Below, piece by piece: positions 41,576-52,351 of a stretch of DNA of 64,000 bases. The DNA is taken from the NCBI GenBank assembly GCA_000818945.1, contig KN805396.1, forward strand, positions 228,614-292,613, given 5' to 3'. The notes beneath the pieces were generated by a model. It worked only from the letters and a program-made list of their open reading frames with translations. It was not told the origin of the DNA and did no database searches. The translations under genes and the position numbers were made by a program. Numbering within the stretch: the stretch's first letter is position 1; the number at the start of each line of letters is the position of its first letter. This DNA is from Schizochytrium sp. CCTCC M209059 (taxonomy: Eukaryota > Sar > Bigyra > Thraustochytrida > Thraustochytriidae).

Positions 41576-42503
41576 GGTGATGTCGAGCAACCAGTAGCTG
41601 CGTGGCTCCGCGCGTCGCCCGCGGCAGCTACGTGGGAAGCTTCGCGAGCTCGGCGCCCGGTGCTAAAGCGGCAGACGTGCTCGCGCGCAAGCTCTTGCGC
41701 TCGCGAGCCCGAGCAGGGAAGCCTCGACCCCCGAAACCCTGAACAGATCTGCGCAAGAAGGCCGTTCAAGGCCTGAGGTTGCGCAGCCTGCGTGCAACCG
41801 CTGCGTAGGGCGTCAGAGCGCGCGCGGCGGCGGCGAGGGCCACTGGCTGCAGCGCGCGCGACCGACTCGCGCGGCGCGCGGCGGCAGCGGCTCACCGGGC
41901 GCGGGCTCCTTTTTTTGCTCTGCGATCGACTGTTGGAGAAATAGTTTTGTTGTTTTTGTTGTTGTATACTACCTAGGCCTAGATGACGGTTTCCGTGTAT
42001 AACAATATGCCAGTGATGATGACTGCAAGAAGGGTCCAGCAAACAGGCGAAGCTCGACATCATCTTGCGCATGGTATAGACATGATAAAGTTGGGTTCAT
42101 CTTGGGAAGTTTCATCTTGGTCTCGAAAGTGGAGATGCCAATCGTGCCCGCCGGATTATTATAATCTGTTGTTTGTTTGTTTGTCCAAAATAAAAATAAA
42201 AATGGGACGCGTTCAGATGAGAGAAGTCAACTTGAATCTTAAAGTAGAGTGTGAAGAGTGCGCGAATGAGGCTAAACAAGATGAAAAGACATCAAAATTG
42301 GCGACATGATGTAAAGGGATAAAACGAGAAAAGGACGAGTTCACCGTTTTTTTAAAAGCTGAGGAAAAGAAAATGAAATGGTGAATTTTTAAAGGAGAGA
42401 GAAAAAATCACGGTAGGCGCGCGCGATCTTGAGAAATTGCGTTGCATTGGATTGTATCGCATCGGATCGCAGCACGTTGCATCGCATCGCGATGATGTTA
42501 GCC
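41576..42503. other. Spacer between CEP164 and its short paralogue
   Basis: About 0.9 kb. The left half is very GC-rich (41600-41930) and the right half AT-rich (41940-42420). A degenerate GCATCGCATCGC-like repeat sits at 42440-42495, similar to the one near 30.5 kb. No gene called. Confidence 0.45.
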
Positions 42504-42940
42504 TTAGAGACTGGCAGGGGGATCTTGCAAGCCGTTCTCTTTGCGCAGCTTTGCGGCCTTAAAGAGGGCTCTGTACTTTTGGTCGCACGGATGGTCCCAA
42601 CTCGATTGGCCGTCCGAGAATGAAAAGTAGTACTGTGCAGTAGTCACTCGTTAGTTTCGACTTTCAGCCTGCGAAAGGCATTTTTTTGTCCTCATCAACG
42701 TACAACCTCATTCGTGTCGATAGTTCTGCACGGTTTCCAATGCTCGGGCAGGGGGGCCTTGAGGCCGTCGCGCGCAATCCACAGGAACTCCTCATCCTCG
42801 GGAAAACTCATGCCCAACCATTTCCCATAGTCCAAGCACTCTTCTCTTGTGGGCGTGTAGTTGGGATCAATTTCCTCCTCGAGCACAACGGAGTCCGGCG
42901 TCGCCTTGTCCGTCGTGTTTTCACCAGGCGTTTGCGACAT
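42504..42940 (-). CDS. Short CEP164 paralogue: stand-alone N-terminal WW module
   Basis: Two exons: 42940-42704 (79 residues) and 42632-42504 (42 residues plus TAA), giving 121 residues. The 71-nt intron (42703-42633) starts GTACGT, ends CACAG and lies at exactly the same position and phase as in CEP164, so this is a gene duplicate. The module is highly conserved: VVLEEEIDPNYTPTREECLD, LWIARDGLKAPLPEHWKPC and YYFSFSDGQSSWDHPCDQKY. After that the sequence ends within about 25 residues (KAAKLRKENGLQDPPASL), so the coiled coil is absent. The N-terminal 15 residues differ from CEP164. Both WW tryptophans are intact, which argues for a functional small protein that could compete for CEP164 partners; this role is inference. 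Confidence 0.85.
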
Positions 42941-43482
42941 TTCGCTTGATTGCTCCTTCGAAAAGGACGCGCACTTTTATGTCGCTCAAGGCAAGATGGC
43001 GCTGGAGAGCTGCTTCGAAGGCGCAAGCTTTAGCAGCCTGCAGCAGCGCGCGCGGCCCCGCGTCCACGCTCCCGTCCGCTCTGTGCGTCGTTTTGTCTCT
43101 GCGCGGCCGGTTGAGTAGGGCCAAAAAAAAACGCAGCGGAGAACTTGCGCAACCCCAAATCCGAGAAAATCGAGGAGATTCCGAAATCTAGTAGGGCGCG
43201 GGAGAAAGTTGCTTTCGTTTGCTTATTATTGTTCTACATTGCTGCTACAGCATAGCGTCGCGAAGTCAAGGCTTGTTATGCCATGCTACTAGGCTGGATA
43301 AGGAGCTTTGTCGACGTTGAATACAAGGGATGATGAGAAGGATTCTGGAGCGGAGATGATCGTGCGGACGTCTGGGTCAGGACAGGAAAGGCGAGCGAAG
43401 GTGAGCGATGAGATGACCCTTTAAGCTTGTCGCGCTCAAAGACGTGAGCGGCGCTGTTGAAGAAGCATTATTGCTCCAAATC
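42941..43482. other. Spacer upstream of short CEP164 paralogue
   Basis: About 0.5 kb, no coding signal recognised. Confidence 0.4.
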
Positions 43483-43881
43483 TCACCAAAGGTCCTGGGT
43501 TTCCTCGGCCACCTTGTCGTACGCAGCAATTTCGTCAACAAGGATGCGGGAAAAAGCCTGAATATCCGAAGTGGCTTCAATAAGGACGAGATTGTCGGCC
43601 AATTCGCTCGCGCGGAGCGCATCGAGGAACTTTGTTCTTGACCATCCCAACGCATCGAGCTCGGCCTTGACTCGCGTCTCCACAAGGTGCTGGAAGTCCT
43701 CGAAGACGTCCATGATGCCGTGGCCGAGATTATCGCCGTGTGCGATATCGTCGCTCCAGCCCGCGCCCGCGCTTTCCAGAGCGCGGAGCTCTTCACGACG
43801 GTCGCGCACAAGATTCTGCAAAACGTGTGCAAGGTCGACCTCGTCCAGGAGCGCATCCAGCTCCATAGCTTCGCGCTCCAT
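43483..43881 (-). CDS. BART/ARL2BP-like domain protein
   Basis: 132 residues from the ATG at 43881 (context GCCCATGG); the frame continues upstream but is low complexity. The protein is all helical. LAHVLQNLVRDRREELRALE, then GIMDVFEDFQHLVETRVKAE and GWSRTKFLDALRAS, then LIEATSDIQAFSRILVDEIA follow the helix order of the BART domain (ARL2-binding protein, CFAP36). In that family the usual pattern is an acidic helix, an F-x-x-Y/F-x-x-LVE helix and a final DF-x-x-FK helix. Such domains bind GTP-loaded ARL2/ARL3, small GTPases of tubulin folding and ciliary lipid-protein traffic. The stop codon overlaps a good splice donor (TG/GTGAGA at about 43485), so the true C-terminus could be different. 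The family is inferred from pattern only. Confidence 0.5.
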   Translation of the reverse strand: MEREAMELDALLDEVDLAHVLQNLVRDRREELRALESAGAGWSDDIAHGDNLGHGIMDVFEDFQHLVETRVKAELDALGWSRTKFLDALRASELADNLVLIEATSDIQAFSRILVDEIAAYDKVAEETQDLW

Positions 43882-45961
43882 GGGCGGGCTTTCACTCGTG
43901 CCTGCAAACGTGCGCTTTCCCGCCCTGGCTTGGCCCGCCCTGGCTAGCTTCGCCCCGGCTTCTCCTGGCTGATCTCGCCTGGCTTTGCGCGGCAGCGGCC
44001 CGACTCGGCTTGGCTTGGCTTCGACCGCTGCGCTGCGCTGTGCTGCGCCGCGTTTTGTGTTGTCCGCTTCGCCGTGGTCTCCTGCGTTCTCTGTTCCCGC
44101 AAGTACCCGCAGACAGGGTGTGCACCGACCGACCGCGGACGCTATGTGATAGACCGCCCGCAGATGCGCGCCCTCGCTCGTCTCGCTCGTCCCCTTCGAC
44201 TCGCTCGTCTTCTTCGTCAAAGCCGCGGCGTAGCGCAGCGCGGCGCAGCGCAGCGCGGTGCAGCGTAAGCGAGACCTGGATTATTCCTCGAGGCCTGGGC
44301 GCGAACCGCGGCGCGACAAGCCGTCCGTCATCTCTATCTATCTGTGAACAGTGAGACGCTGCGAGAGCGCCGTAGGGTGGCCGCGATGCAGCATCGCGGC
44401 CACCTCGCTGCTCTGGCTGGCCGAGCTGCCCGCCGCCTCCGGCGCTGCTCCACGCAGGCTGCAGCGCGGTGCAGCGCGCGGCGCTCACGTGCGACGATTC
44501 CGTGCCAGGGTCGGCCGCGCCGCAGAGGTTCGATAGACGATGATCAAGCGCCAGGCGCGCTCCTGCACATTTCCTCGTCGTCGACGACCCGCAAGCCCCG
44601 TCCATCCCTCGCCGCGAGCGGGGTCTTCGGCCGCTGCGCAGGGCGCTGCGTCGGCCCCGCCTCGCCCCGCGTCGCCTCGCGTCGCCTTGCGGCCGGCGGC
44701 GCAGCGCAGCGCAGCGCAGCAGGTCGGGCGGGTCTCGCCGCTGCGACGATGGCATCATTCACGCCAAGGATACTACGTACATACATATCATCGCGCTTTC
44801 TTTCACAGGTGAGAGAGAGGGACCAGGTCTGTCTGTCTTGGCCTCCGCGGACCCGCCGCGGGGAATCGAGCGGCGGCGCGCGGCGCGGTCCCGGCAAACA
44901 AGCGCCGGCGCGCAGGCCCGTTGCGGCTCGGTGCGGCGGCCGCCGCTGCAGCTGCTGCCGCCGCTGCTGCTGCTGCTGCTGCTGAGCCGAGAAGGAAGGC
45001 AGCGCGGCAGACGCGCGTTTTCGCAGACAGGCTCGGCGACGGGTCGATCTCCGCTGGCCTTGCTTTGCTTGCTCCCTTCCTTGCTTTGCTTGCTTCCTTC
45101 CTAGGTACATATAGGCCTTGCCGGCCTTGGCCCGTTCTTTCCTGCGCGCTGTCTCGCCTGCTCTCGCCCCTTCCGGCGTTCTCTCGGGCGTTCTTTCGCC
45201 CTTCCCCCTCCCGCCCGCCTTCCTTCCTTCAAGCTGCCTCTTTCTCGTCGCTCGCTCGCTCGATCAGTCGATCGATCAATCGCTCGCTCGCTCGCTCGAN
45301 NNNNNNNNNNNNNNNNNNNNNNNNNNNNNNNNNNNNNNNNNNNNNNNNNNNNNNNNNNNNNNNNNNNNNNNNNNNNNNNNNNNNNNNNNNNNNNNNNNNN
45401 NNNNNNNNNNNNNNNNNNNNNNNNNNNNNNNNNNNNNNNNNNNNNNNNNNNNNNNNNNNNNNNNNNNNNNNNNNNNNNNNNNNNNNNNNNNNNNNNNNNN
45501 NNNNNNNNNNNNNNNNNNNNNNNNNNNNNNNNNNNNNNNNNNNNNNNNNNNNNNAGGGATTTGGTTTTTTTCGAATTTCCTTCATTTCATCCCGGCCAGG
45601 CAGAGAGAGGCGCGACATCGCCGCGACCGCGCGCCGCGGGAGGGAGCTCTGCGCGCTCGTGGACGGGAGCCCGGGCGGGCGCGCGCGCGGGCGGCGCGGA
45701 GAACGGGCTGCGCGGACGCGGCGGAGGCGCCGCCTCGTCGCGGCGCTTGGCCCCCGTGCCCGTCCTCGTCTCGGTCTCCGTTTCTGTCGTGAAAAGACGA
45801 GAGGTCCGTCGAGGCGGGGCAGTAATAAGGCGCGCGAGGTGGGCGAAGGCGAAGACGCGCGGCGAGCGAGGAGACGCGCGCGGACGAGGAGGCGAAAGAG
45901 GCCGAGGAAGGGGGAGAGGGGCAAGGATAATCAGCAGGCGCCGAGCACCAGAAACCCGCGA
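43882..45961. other. GC-rich divergent spacer containing an assembly gap
   Basis: About 2.1 kb between the BART-like and RING genes. It has GCAGCGCAGC-type repeats (44235-44265, 44698-44722), CTG repeats (44966-44985), and TCGC/TCGA tetranucleotides (45248-45299) running into the Ns. Frames that cross the gap are artefacts. No gene called. Confidence 0.5.
45300..45554. other. Assembly gap (255 Ns)
   Basis: 255 ambiguous bases, flanked on the left by a TCGC/TCGA tetranucleotide repeat that probably broke the assembly. Confidence 0.99.
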
Positions 45962-47113
45962 ATGGCCGGCGTCACGATGGCGGGCCAGGTACTCGGACGC
46001 ATGGTGTCGTGCTGGGTGGTGCGCGAGAGCCTCTCCGTGTCGGGCGCCGCGTCCGGCGACACGGGCCTTGTACAGTCGGCAGCAGGGGCGATGCGTCGCA
46101 GCCTGGTTATGGGCGGCGGCGGCGCGGCCAGAGAAACGCCGCCCAGCGAAGACGGCCGTCCACCAGGGGAGCCCCGCGCGCCGCAGTCCGCCTCGCTCAT
46201 GGCGCCCGAAGTGTGGATGACCGAGGCGCGCCGCTTCGTGAGCTATGTGTTTTTCAATGTCCTGCTCGTGTGGACCGTCCTCGAGCTCTCTGTGGAAGTG
46301 ACGACCTGGTGGGCCATTTGGTTCACGGTGCTCGGCGTCATGCGCGCCATTGCGTGTCTGGGTCCCGGTCTCGCCGAAAAGGCAATGGGCGTGCGCCTTG
46401 ACGAAGCCAAGTCCGTGCGACGCGGCATGCGCTGCCTCGTGTCCTTGCTCGTCGTCGCTCTGTGCAACATTTACCTGTACCGGTGCGTCTTGCGTCGTCT
46501 GCGGGCCCACCTCATGGACGCCATTGTGCGCCAGGCCGAGGCCAATGGCGCCTCGGCAGCACGCCTTGACGCCATGCTCGTCACCATGGGCCTGCTTTTC
46601 AGGCTACAAGCTGCGAACATCTTTATCGAGACTGCCGAACAGGTAGGACAATTCCTCGTGCAGCACCCGAGTGTCGACTTTGATCTGACATGGGACACGC
46701 CCGGGTGCAAGGTCTTCTTTCTCGACAACCTCAGTTCGCACGTTCATCTCGGCGTGCAAATTGGTCACTCTATTTGCATTTGGGTCCTCAAGGGTCTTCA
46801 CTTTAACATTGTCGACCTCATGCTCGGTTTGAGCATTCATGAAAACTTTGTGGCGCTTCGCAAATGCAGCCGCTCGCTATGCATGTATCGCCGCCGCCGC
46901 GCCACGCTGCTGCAGCGCTGTGCTGTCCTCAAAACTAAACCGCTGGGGAAGACCGACTTGTGCTCCATTTGTATGGATCGTCTCGAGACGCACATTGTTC
47001 AAATCCCCTGTAAGCATCTATTCCACCGCGGCTGTTTAATCCGCTGGTTCGAGCGCTGTCGCCTCGACCGTGCGCAGCCTTCGTGTCCGCTTTGCCGGTC
47101 ACCTTGTACCTAA
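45962..47113 (+). CDS. Multi-pass membrane RING-H2 E3 ubiquitin ligase
   Basis: 383 residues from the ATG at 45962. Four or more hydrophobic helices are visible: VSYVFFNVLLVWTVLELSVE, TTWWAIWFTVLGVMRAIACL, MRCLVSLLVVALCNIYLYRC, LVTMGLLFRLQAANIF and VQIGHSICIWVLKGLHFNIV. The C-terminus is a RING-H2 finger, with ligands CSIC, then CKHLFHRGC, then CPLC, in C3H2C3 order. The architecture (multi-span membrane region followed by a RING at the cytosolic C-terminus) resembles gp78/AMFR, HRD1 and TRC8, the ER-associated degradation ligases. No CUE domain is seen after the RING and the protein ends five residues past the last cysteine pair. Substrates are unknown. Confidence 0.85.
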   Translation: MAGVTMAGQVLGRMVSCWVVRESLSVSGAASGDTGLVQSAAGAMRRSLVMGGGGAARETPPSEDGRPPGEPRAPQSASLMAPEVWMTEARRFVSYVFFNVLLVWTVLELSVEVTTWWAIWFTVLGVMRAIACLGPGLAEKAMGVRLDEAKSVRRGMRCLVSLLVVALCNIYLYRCVLRRLRAHLMDAIVRQAEANGASAARLDAMLVTMGLLFRLQAANIFIETAEQVGQFLVQHPSVDFDLTWDTPGCKVFFLDNLSSHVHLGVQIGHSICIWVLKGLHFNIVDLMLGLSIHENFVALRKCSRSLCMYRRRRATLLQRCAVLKTKPLGKTDLCSICMDRLETHIVQIPCKHLFHRGCLIRWFERCRLDRAQPSCPLCRSPCT

Positions 47114-47903
47114 GTATTTGCGCCCGCCGGATGCGGGGAGGGGTTGGGGGGCGTACCGAACTCTCGCATCCCGCTGCGCTCTTGAGCAATCTATTCATTT
47201 TCTCCTCTTTCTTACGTCACTTTTTTTTTTAAATATTGTCCTGTTACGGCGCAAGGAGTGGTTTCTACTGACTGCGCGTTCATTCATTCATTCATGCATT
47301 CATTCCTGCATTCATTCATGCATTCCTTCATTCATTCATTCATTCATTCTTCCATCTTTCTTTCTTTCTCTTTTTTATTTCAATCGATCATCTAAATTTT
47401 GCTTTTCCTTTCCAAAGTTGGGTAGGCGACAAGGCTGTATAACGGGTTTTGTAATCTCAAGAAATTAACTTTAAAGTGTAACATAAATGAGATCGATGAG
47501 ATTCGCATTCGCGAAAATATCGTGGGTTAGTGGCTTCAGTCGATACATTTGAAAAAACGAAAAGATCCGACCGAGGTTCCTGCTGCAGTAAGAGGTCAAC
47601 TAGTACGCAACTCACTCCCACGTCCTCTCACAAAACAAAAATAATGGAAAGCAAATTTGGGCCATTTTCCGCCTTGCTCTCGCCGTGCGTGCACAACTCG
47701 ATCACTTAAATCTGAAAACAAACAACAAGAACTTTTTATTTTCTTCCATGGTCTATATAACGAAAGCCCAGAAAAGCTTTGAGTTTCGGTCGCGTGCACC
47801 CGATGAACCCCGAGTCCCTCGCGCAGGTGCCGTGCGTCGCCGTGGCGCTGAACCTGACCTTGCGGCGAGCCTCACTCCTCTCCAGCACAATTTCCGGCTC
47901 AAC
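47114..47903. other. Convergent 3' region of RING and G-alpha genes with CATT repeat
   Basis: About 0.8 kb. A (CATT)n microsatellite occupies 47279-47350, interrupted by GCATT and CCTGC variants. The rest is AT-rich, probably long 3' UTRs. Confidence 0.55.
47279..47350. repeat. (CATT)n tetranucleotide microsatellite
   Basis: About 17 degenerate CATT units in the convergent spacer. Confidence 0.9.
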
Positions 47904-49022
47904 TTAGCTCATGAAGCCGCTCGACTTGAGGTTAGCCTTGAGGATGATGTCCTTGCAGGCGTTGAAGACAGTCTCGACGTTCTTTGTGTCGGTGGCGCAA
48001 GTGATGTGGTGGTAGACCTCCTTTTCTGGGTCCTTGCGCTGGTCCAGGAACTGCTTTACAATCCAGTTGTGCGCGCGTGCGACAGCGGACTCCGCCGACT
48101 CGGTGTCCCAGTCGACCGGCTCCCAAGACTCAAAGACCGGAAGGCCAGTCACGTTGAGCGGGATCTTGTTCACCACGAACTTCTCCTCAAAGAGATCGCG
48201 CTTGTTAAGAAAGAGAATGATGGAAGTCTCCTGAAACCATTTCGAGTTGCAGATCTCGTCAAAGAGCTCGATGGCCTCCACAAGACGGTTCTGCGTCTTG
48301 TCCTCATACAGCACCTGATCATACTCCGAGATCGCACCCACAAAAATGATAGCGGTCACACCGTCAAAGCAATGGATCCACTTCTTGCGCTCATTACGCT
48401 GACCACCCACATCATACATGCGGAAGTTGACGCCGTCAATCGTGTACCTCTCCTCGACAATGCCAGAGGTACGCACACGGGCCTTCATGACATCGCTCAC
48501 CGAAGGAACCCAGCCAGGACCGCCCCACTCGGGCCAGTTCGTGCTCACGGACTTGGCAAAGTCGCCGTAGCAATCAAAGAGCTGGAACTGGGCGCGCTGC
48601 TTAAAGGTTTCCTGGAACTGCGGGTCCTCCCAGAGCGACTTGATGGCAGCTGCCAGCTCGTCATTGAGCAGCGTGTCGTCCGAGGTGTCCATGAGCAACT
48701 TGGAAGCCGTCTTGACAGTCTCGTCAGTGATGGAGAAGCCGAGCTTGTCCGTGTTCTCAAGCACCGTGCGCGTGCCGCTGATAAGGTTGCTGATGATCAC
48801 GGGGGCGGTCTGCTGGCGGGCCTCATTGCCAAAGCCCTCGCCGTAGAGGATGCGCATCTGCTTGAAGATGGTCGACTTGCCCGACTCACCGGCGCCCAGA
48901 AGCAGGAGCTTGATGAGTTGCTCATCAAAGTTCTTGTCTTCCTCGAGCAGGTTGTCCATCTTCTTTGCCTTGTCACGGGCCGCCTTCTCGTCCGGAGACA
49001 GGTTGCTCGATGCGCAGCCCAT
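47904..49022 (-). CDS. Heterotrimeric G-protein alpha subunit
   Basis: 372 residues, typical for G-alpha. The N-terminus MGCASS predicts N-myristoylation at Gly2 and palmitoylation at Cys3, hence plasma-membrane anchoring. GTP-binding elements are all present: P-loop GAGESGKST (43-51), switch I with the catalytic arginine in KARVRTSGIV, switch II DVGGQRNERKKW, the guanine motif FLNKRD and TCATDT near the C-terminus. The all-helical domain lies between P-loop and switch I. The last residues (KSSGFMS) lack the Cys at position -4 that pertussis toxin modifies in the Gi class, so receptor coupling differs from animal Gi. It acts downstream of seven-helix receptors. Confidence 0.96.
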   Translation of the reverse strand: MGCASSNLSPDEKAARDKAKKMDNLLEEDKNFDEQLIKLLLLGAGESGKSTIFKQMRILYGEGFGNEARQQTAPVIISNLISGTRTVLENTDKLGFSITDETVKTASKLLMDTSDDTLLNDELAAAIKSLWEDPQFQETFKQRAQFQLFDCYGDFAKSVSTNWPEWGGPGWVPSVSDVMKARVRTSGIVEERYTIDGVNFRMYDVGGQRNERKKWIHCFDGVTAIIFVGAISEYDQVLYEDKTQNRLVEAIELFDEICNSKWFQETSIILFLNKRDLFEEKFVVNKIPLNVTGLPVFESWEPVDWDTESAESAVARAHNWIVKQFLDQRKDPEKEVYHHITCATDTKNVETVFNACKDIILKANLKSSGFMS

Positions 49023-50711
49023 CTTGCCTGTTGTTTGCGATGTCTCGGTTTCTCAGGTTTTTTTGCGATTCTCCGCCTGTCGTCGTGACGACGAGGCTTG
49101 CCCGAGCCAAGTCCCCTTGCGCGAAGCGCGAGAAAGGGTTCTGTTGCGCCGCAAAAAAAAAATCGAATGAGAAAAGAAAGCGAATAGCTTCGTTAGTTTG
49201 CCTTGCTTGGTCCGTGGAACAACAACAACACCAACCGCACCAGCAACAAATACAACCGAACCTCTACGCCACACCACCACACGCTCGCTCAGCTCCTTTC
49301 ACTTTGACTCAAGGAGAGACGATACAACGCGACACGACAAAAAGTCCTCACAACGACCACGCCGCGCCAACCCTTTTCCCCTCCGGGTGCCCCGTACCAC
49401 GCCGTCACGCACGCTCGAGCCGACCAATGGGGTGGGTTTCTGGACAAAAACTGGTTTGCTCGCTTGTTTTCCTTCGCACAACCGAGAGCGCCGATTTGGT
49501 GCGCTAAGAAATTCCCCAAAAGCCTCCAGCCTCCAGCCGCCGGACCTGAGCGCGCCGCGCTCGGCCTCGAAGGGCTTCCTGCGCGAGCTCCCGCTCCCGC
49601 TCCTGCTCACCTCACGCCCCCCGCCCACGCCCCCGCTCCTGCTCGCTCACGCGCGCGATCGCGCTGCAGAACCTACGCCTTGACGCTTGCGCGCGCTGGT
49701 TACTTCTCAGCTCGCGTTTTGGCCTTGCTTCGCTTGCCGGGCAGACAGGCCTCGTCCACTGCACGTTTCTAGACAGGATGTTCGTTCGTTCGTTCGTTTG
49801 TTTGCTTGCTCGCTTGTTTTGCTCACTTGCCCTACCTGCTTGCTCACTTGCTCGCTGCCCTTGCTGCCCTTGTTGCCCTCGCCATAGGCATTGCTCGTCT
49901 CCTGCCCACCCGCCCGCGCCGACTGTCTGGATCCGCGCCGTCCGCCTCTCACCTCCCAATGCTCCATTGTGCCTCCGCGCTCGCCACGACGCCACCGCGG
50001 GGCAGCTCAACGCATCTATTTTAACCCTATCATTTCGCATAGGTGCTCTCTAACCCCGGTCAACGGACATGTGCAGCATCTGGCCCGCGCTGCACAAGCG
50101 AGTTACTTTCATTCTACGGGGCTACACACCTGCGCGAACTCTGGCGACGCAATAATTTTGAGAGCGCGGGCGAGGACGAAAGCGAGCGAGAGAGTCACAG
50201 AGCGGTAGAGGGGGGAAGCAAGACAGTGAGACAGTGAGGAGAAGGTCACGCGGGCGTCCGGTGGCAGACGTGGCCGACCGAGCGCCGGAGCCCTCTCATG
50301 ATATGCAGTGTTGCTGCTCCCCAGTGAGAAAGTGGGGAACGGATAGATGCGACGCGGCGGCCCGTGCCCAAGGATGCGGTTGGATCACGGTGCGATGTAT
50401 GTATGTATGGTAGGTAGACCGTGCCTGCGCGCCTGCGCGTCGGTGGGGCGGTTGCTGCTGTTTGTACGCCATACTCATCATGATGCCTGGTAAATTGTTT
50501 AAGTGTCTCACGAGACCTTAAAAAAGGATGCTGTTTGCGAAGAGAAGCGCACCCCACCCATGGCTCGGTATGTATGGGACGGACCCGCGGCACGCCGCCG
50601 CCACCGTCTGATCAAGCAGAGGGAGCGATCCTGGCAGACAACGAAGGCGAGGGGAGCAAAACACGAGCATCCGCGCAGCGAGAGCACAGGCGCGAGCGTG
50701 AAAATCCAGCG
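49023..50711. other. Divergent spacer between G-alpha and MOSC genes
   Basis: About 1.7 kb. It contains GTTC/GTTT/GCTT tetranucleotide repeats (49780-49815) and a TGCCCT-type hexamer run (49855-49885). The MOSC frame is open back to 50535 but without a convincing start. No gene called. Confidence 0.45.
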
Positions 50712-51911
50712 ATGAGCTCCGCAAGCGCGAGGACGCGGCGAGCGTTCGTCGCGGTGGTGGCCGCTCTAGGGCTCCTTGCGATGTTCCGCAAGGCGCTCGG
50801 CAAGCGCAAAAAGTACCTCGGCTTCGACACGAAGCAGCGCAAGCAACTTGAGCAAGGGCAGAGCATTGGACGTGTAGCAAGTATTCACATTCATCCGTTC
50901 AAGTCGTGCAGACCTGTCGCGCGCGAAAGCGTGCGGCTGACCAAGAATGGCCTCGAGTTCGACCGAGTCGTCATGGCCGTCAACGCCAAAAATGTTCCCG
51001 TATCACAGCGCATGCGCCCCGAACTGGCCCGCATCGACGTCGACTGCTCTGTGGAAGACAACACGGTGACCTTGAGTCCACCCAGCTCGACAGGTCTCGA
51101 GCCGCTGCGACTCTGTCTCACCCACGTGGAGACAGACAAGGAGAGCGCCGAAGATATTGACATGCACGGCGCGGTTGGAAAGTGTGTCTCTTTTGGCCGC
51201 AAGGCTTCCACCTGGATCAATTCGTGCCTCACAAAGCTGAGTGGGCGTGATACCGAAGGCTACCGTCTCATGTGCATGCTCAAGGGCTCGCTGCGCAAGC
51301 CGCACCACACCTTTGCGCGCGCGCTTCTACCGAACTCGCACCAGGAAGACGGTCTCTTGCTCGGAGATCTTGCCCCATTTTCGCTCGTCTCGCAAGCAAG
51401 CCTTGCAACCCTCAAGCGGGAAATGCCCGACGCCGAGCGCCGCGATGCGGTTGACATTGATTGCTTCCGAGCCAACGTTGTCATCGAAACCTCCCCCGAG
51501 CTAGCTTTCGTCGAAGACCATGCCGCCACTCTGCAGATCGGCGACTACTCCATGCGTGTGGTCGGTCCTACATTTCGTTGCGTCGAGACCACCGTCGACC
51601 AAAAGACCGGCGAAGCTGGCTTCCGCAAAGGTATTCGCAAGGCAGAGCCTCTTGCCACACTCAAGCAGCTTCGTCCCGGCGGACTGCGCTTTGGCATTTC
51701 CGGATTTTTTCCTACGGGGGCCGGGGGTTCGAAGGGTTTCGCTCCTCTCTTTGGCATTTACCTCGGCGCGGACGACCCTTCCGTCACCGGAACGATTCGC
51801 GTCGGCGACGAGGTCACGCTCAAGTCCTTGAAGAAGGACCCGAGCATCATTTCCAGATTTGTCAACGGTGCTCTCTTGGCCTTTGGGGCTGACTCGAGTT
51901 ATCTTCTGTAA
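50712..51911 (+). CDS. mARC-like MOSC-domain molybdenum enzyme
   Basis: 399 residues from the ATG at 50712. Residues about 10-28 are a hydrophobic helix (FVAVVAALGLLAMF) that would anchor the protein in the outer mitochondrial membrane, as in animal mARC. The MOSC N-terminal beta-barrel follows (IGRVASIHIHPFKSC, FDRVVMAVNAKN). The MOSC domain holds the key motif RCVETTVDQKTGEA, in which the cysteine coordinates the molybdenum cofactor in human mARC1/2. KAEPLATLKQLR and GIYLGADDPSVTGTIRVGDE close the fold. mARC enzymes reduce N-hydroxylated compounds together with cytochrome b5 and its reductase. A short insert occurs after TTVDQKTGEA relative to mARC. Confidence 0.85.
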   Translation: MSSASARTRRAFVAVVAALGLLAMFRKALGKRKKYLGFDTKQRKQLEQGQSIGRVASIHIHPFKSCRPVARESVRLTKNGLEFDRVVMAVNAKNVPVSQRMRPELARIDVDCSVEDNTVTLSPPSSTGLEPLRLCLTHVETDKESAEDIDMHGAVGKCVSFGRKASTWINSCLTKLSGRDTEGYRLMCMLKGSLRKPHHTFARALLPNSHQEDGLLLGDLAPFSLVSQASLATLKREMPDAERRDAVDIDCFRANVVIETSPELAFVEDHAATLQIGDYSMRVVGPTFRCVETTVDQKTGEAGFRKGIRKAEPLATLKQLRPGGLRFGISGFFPTGAGGSKGFAPLFGIYLGADDPSVTGTIRVGDEVTLKSLKKDPSIISRFVNGALLAFGADSSYLL

Positions 51912-52351
51912 TAAGGTTGACAGCCAAACGAACTTGACTTCTTTGCAAGCAAGCACCATCTTCTGCTCATTGCCCTCTTGTATTCTCTTTTTTAATTTCC
52001 TCTCCTTGGCACACCCATCCTTCTTGCTCTTATTGCACAAAGCGGCAGCCGCTCAAAACTGGTTTTGGTCTCGCTTCTGTTCCTTGATGACCGTGTCCAT
52101 GGTCACTCACGGTGATGGTGGTTGAGTGCGGAGCTGGCAGACTTGTATTGCGCTTAAGCAGAGAGCGAGAGCAAGAGCGAGAGCGCGAGAACATTATCGC
52201 AAGACAGGTCGGCGCGCAGACCGGCCTCGACGACTCTCGACGGACGCGGATCGCCAGGCGTGCGTCCTCGCCCGCGCCTGCCCTTGCCCGCGCGACCCTG
52301 GCTGTTCCCTGGAGCGAGCATCGGGGCAGACAGACAGGCAGGGATTCCGTC
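51912..52351. other. Spacer between MOSC gene and large duplicated gene
   Basis: About 440 bp. The downstream gene's frame is open back to 52112 (first residues rich in Arg/Glu) and that ATG cannot be excluded, but the context is low complexity. Confidence 0.4.

Noticed and set aside
41600..41980. Minus-strand frame upstream of CEP164 exon 1 joined to that exon
   Set aside because: The ATG at 41575 gives the expected CEP164 N-terminus; upstream residues are GC-driven Arg/Ala/Ser without similarity.
44921..45961. N-terminal extension of the RING protein through the gap
   Set aside because: It reads through 255 Ns and low-complexity DNA; the ATG at 45962 starts the plausible protein.
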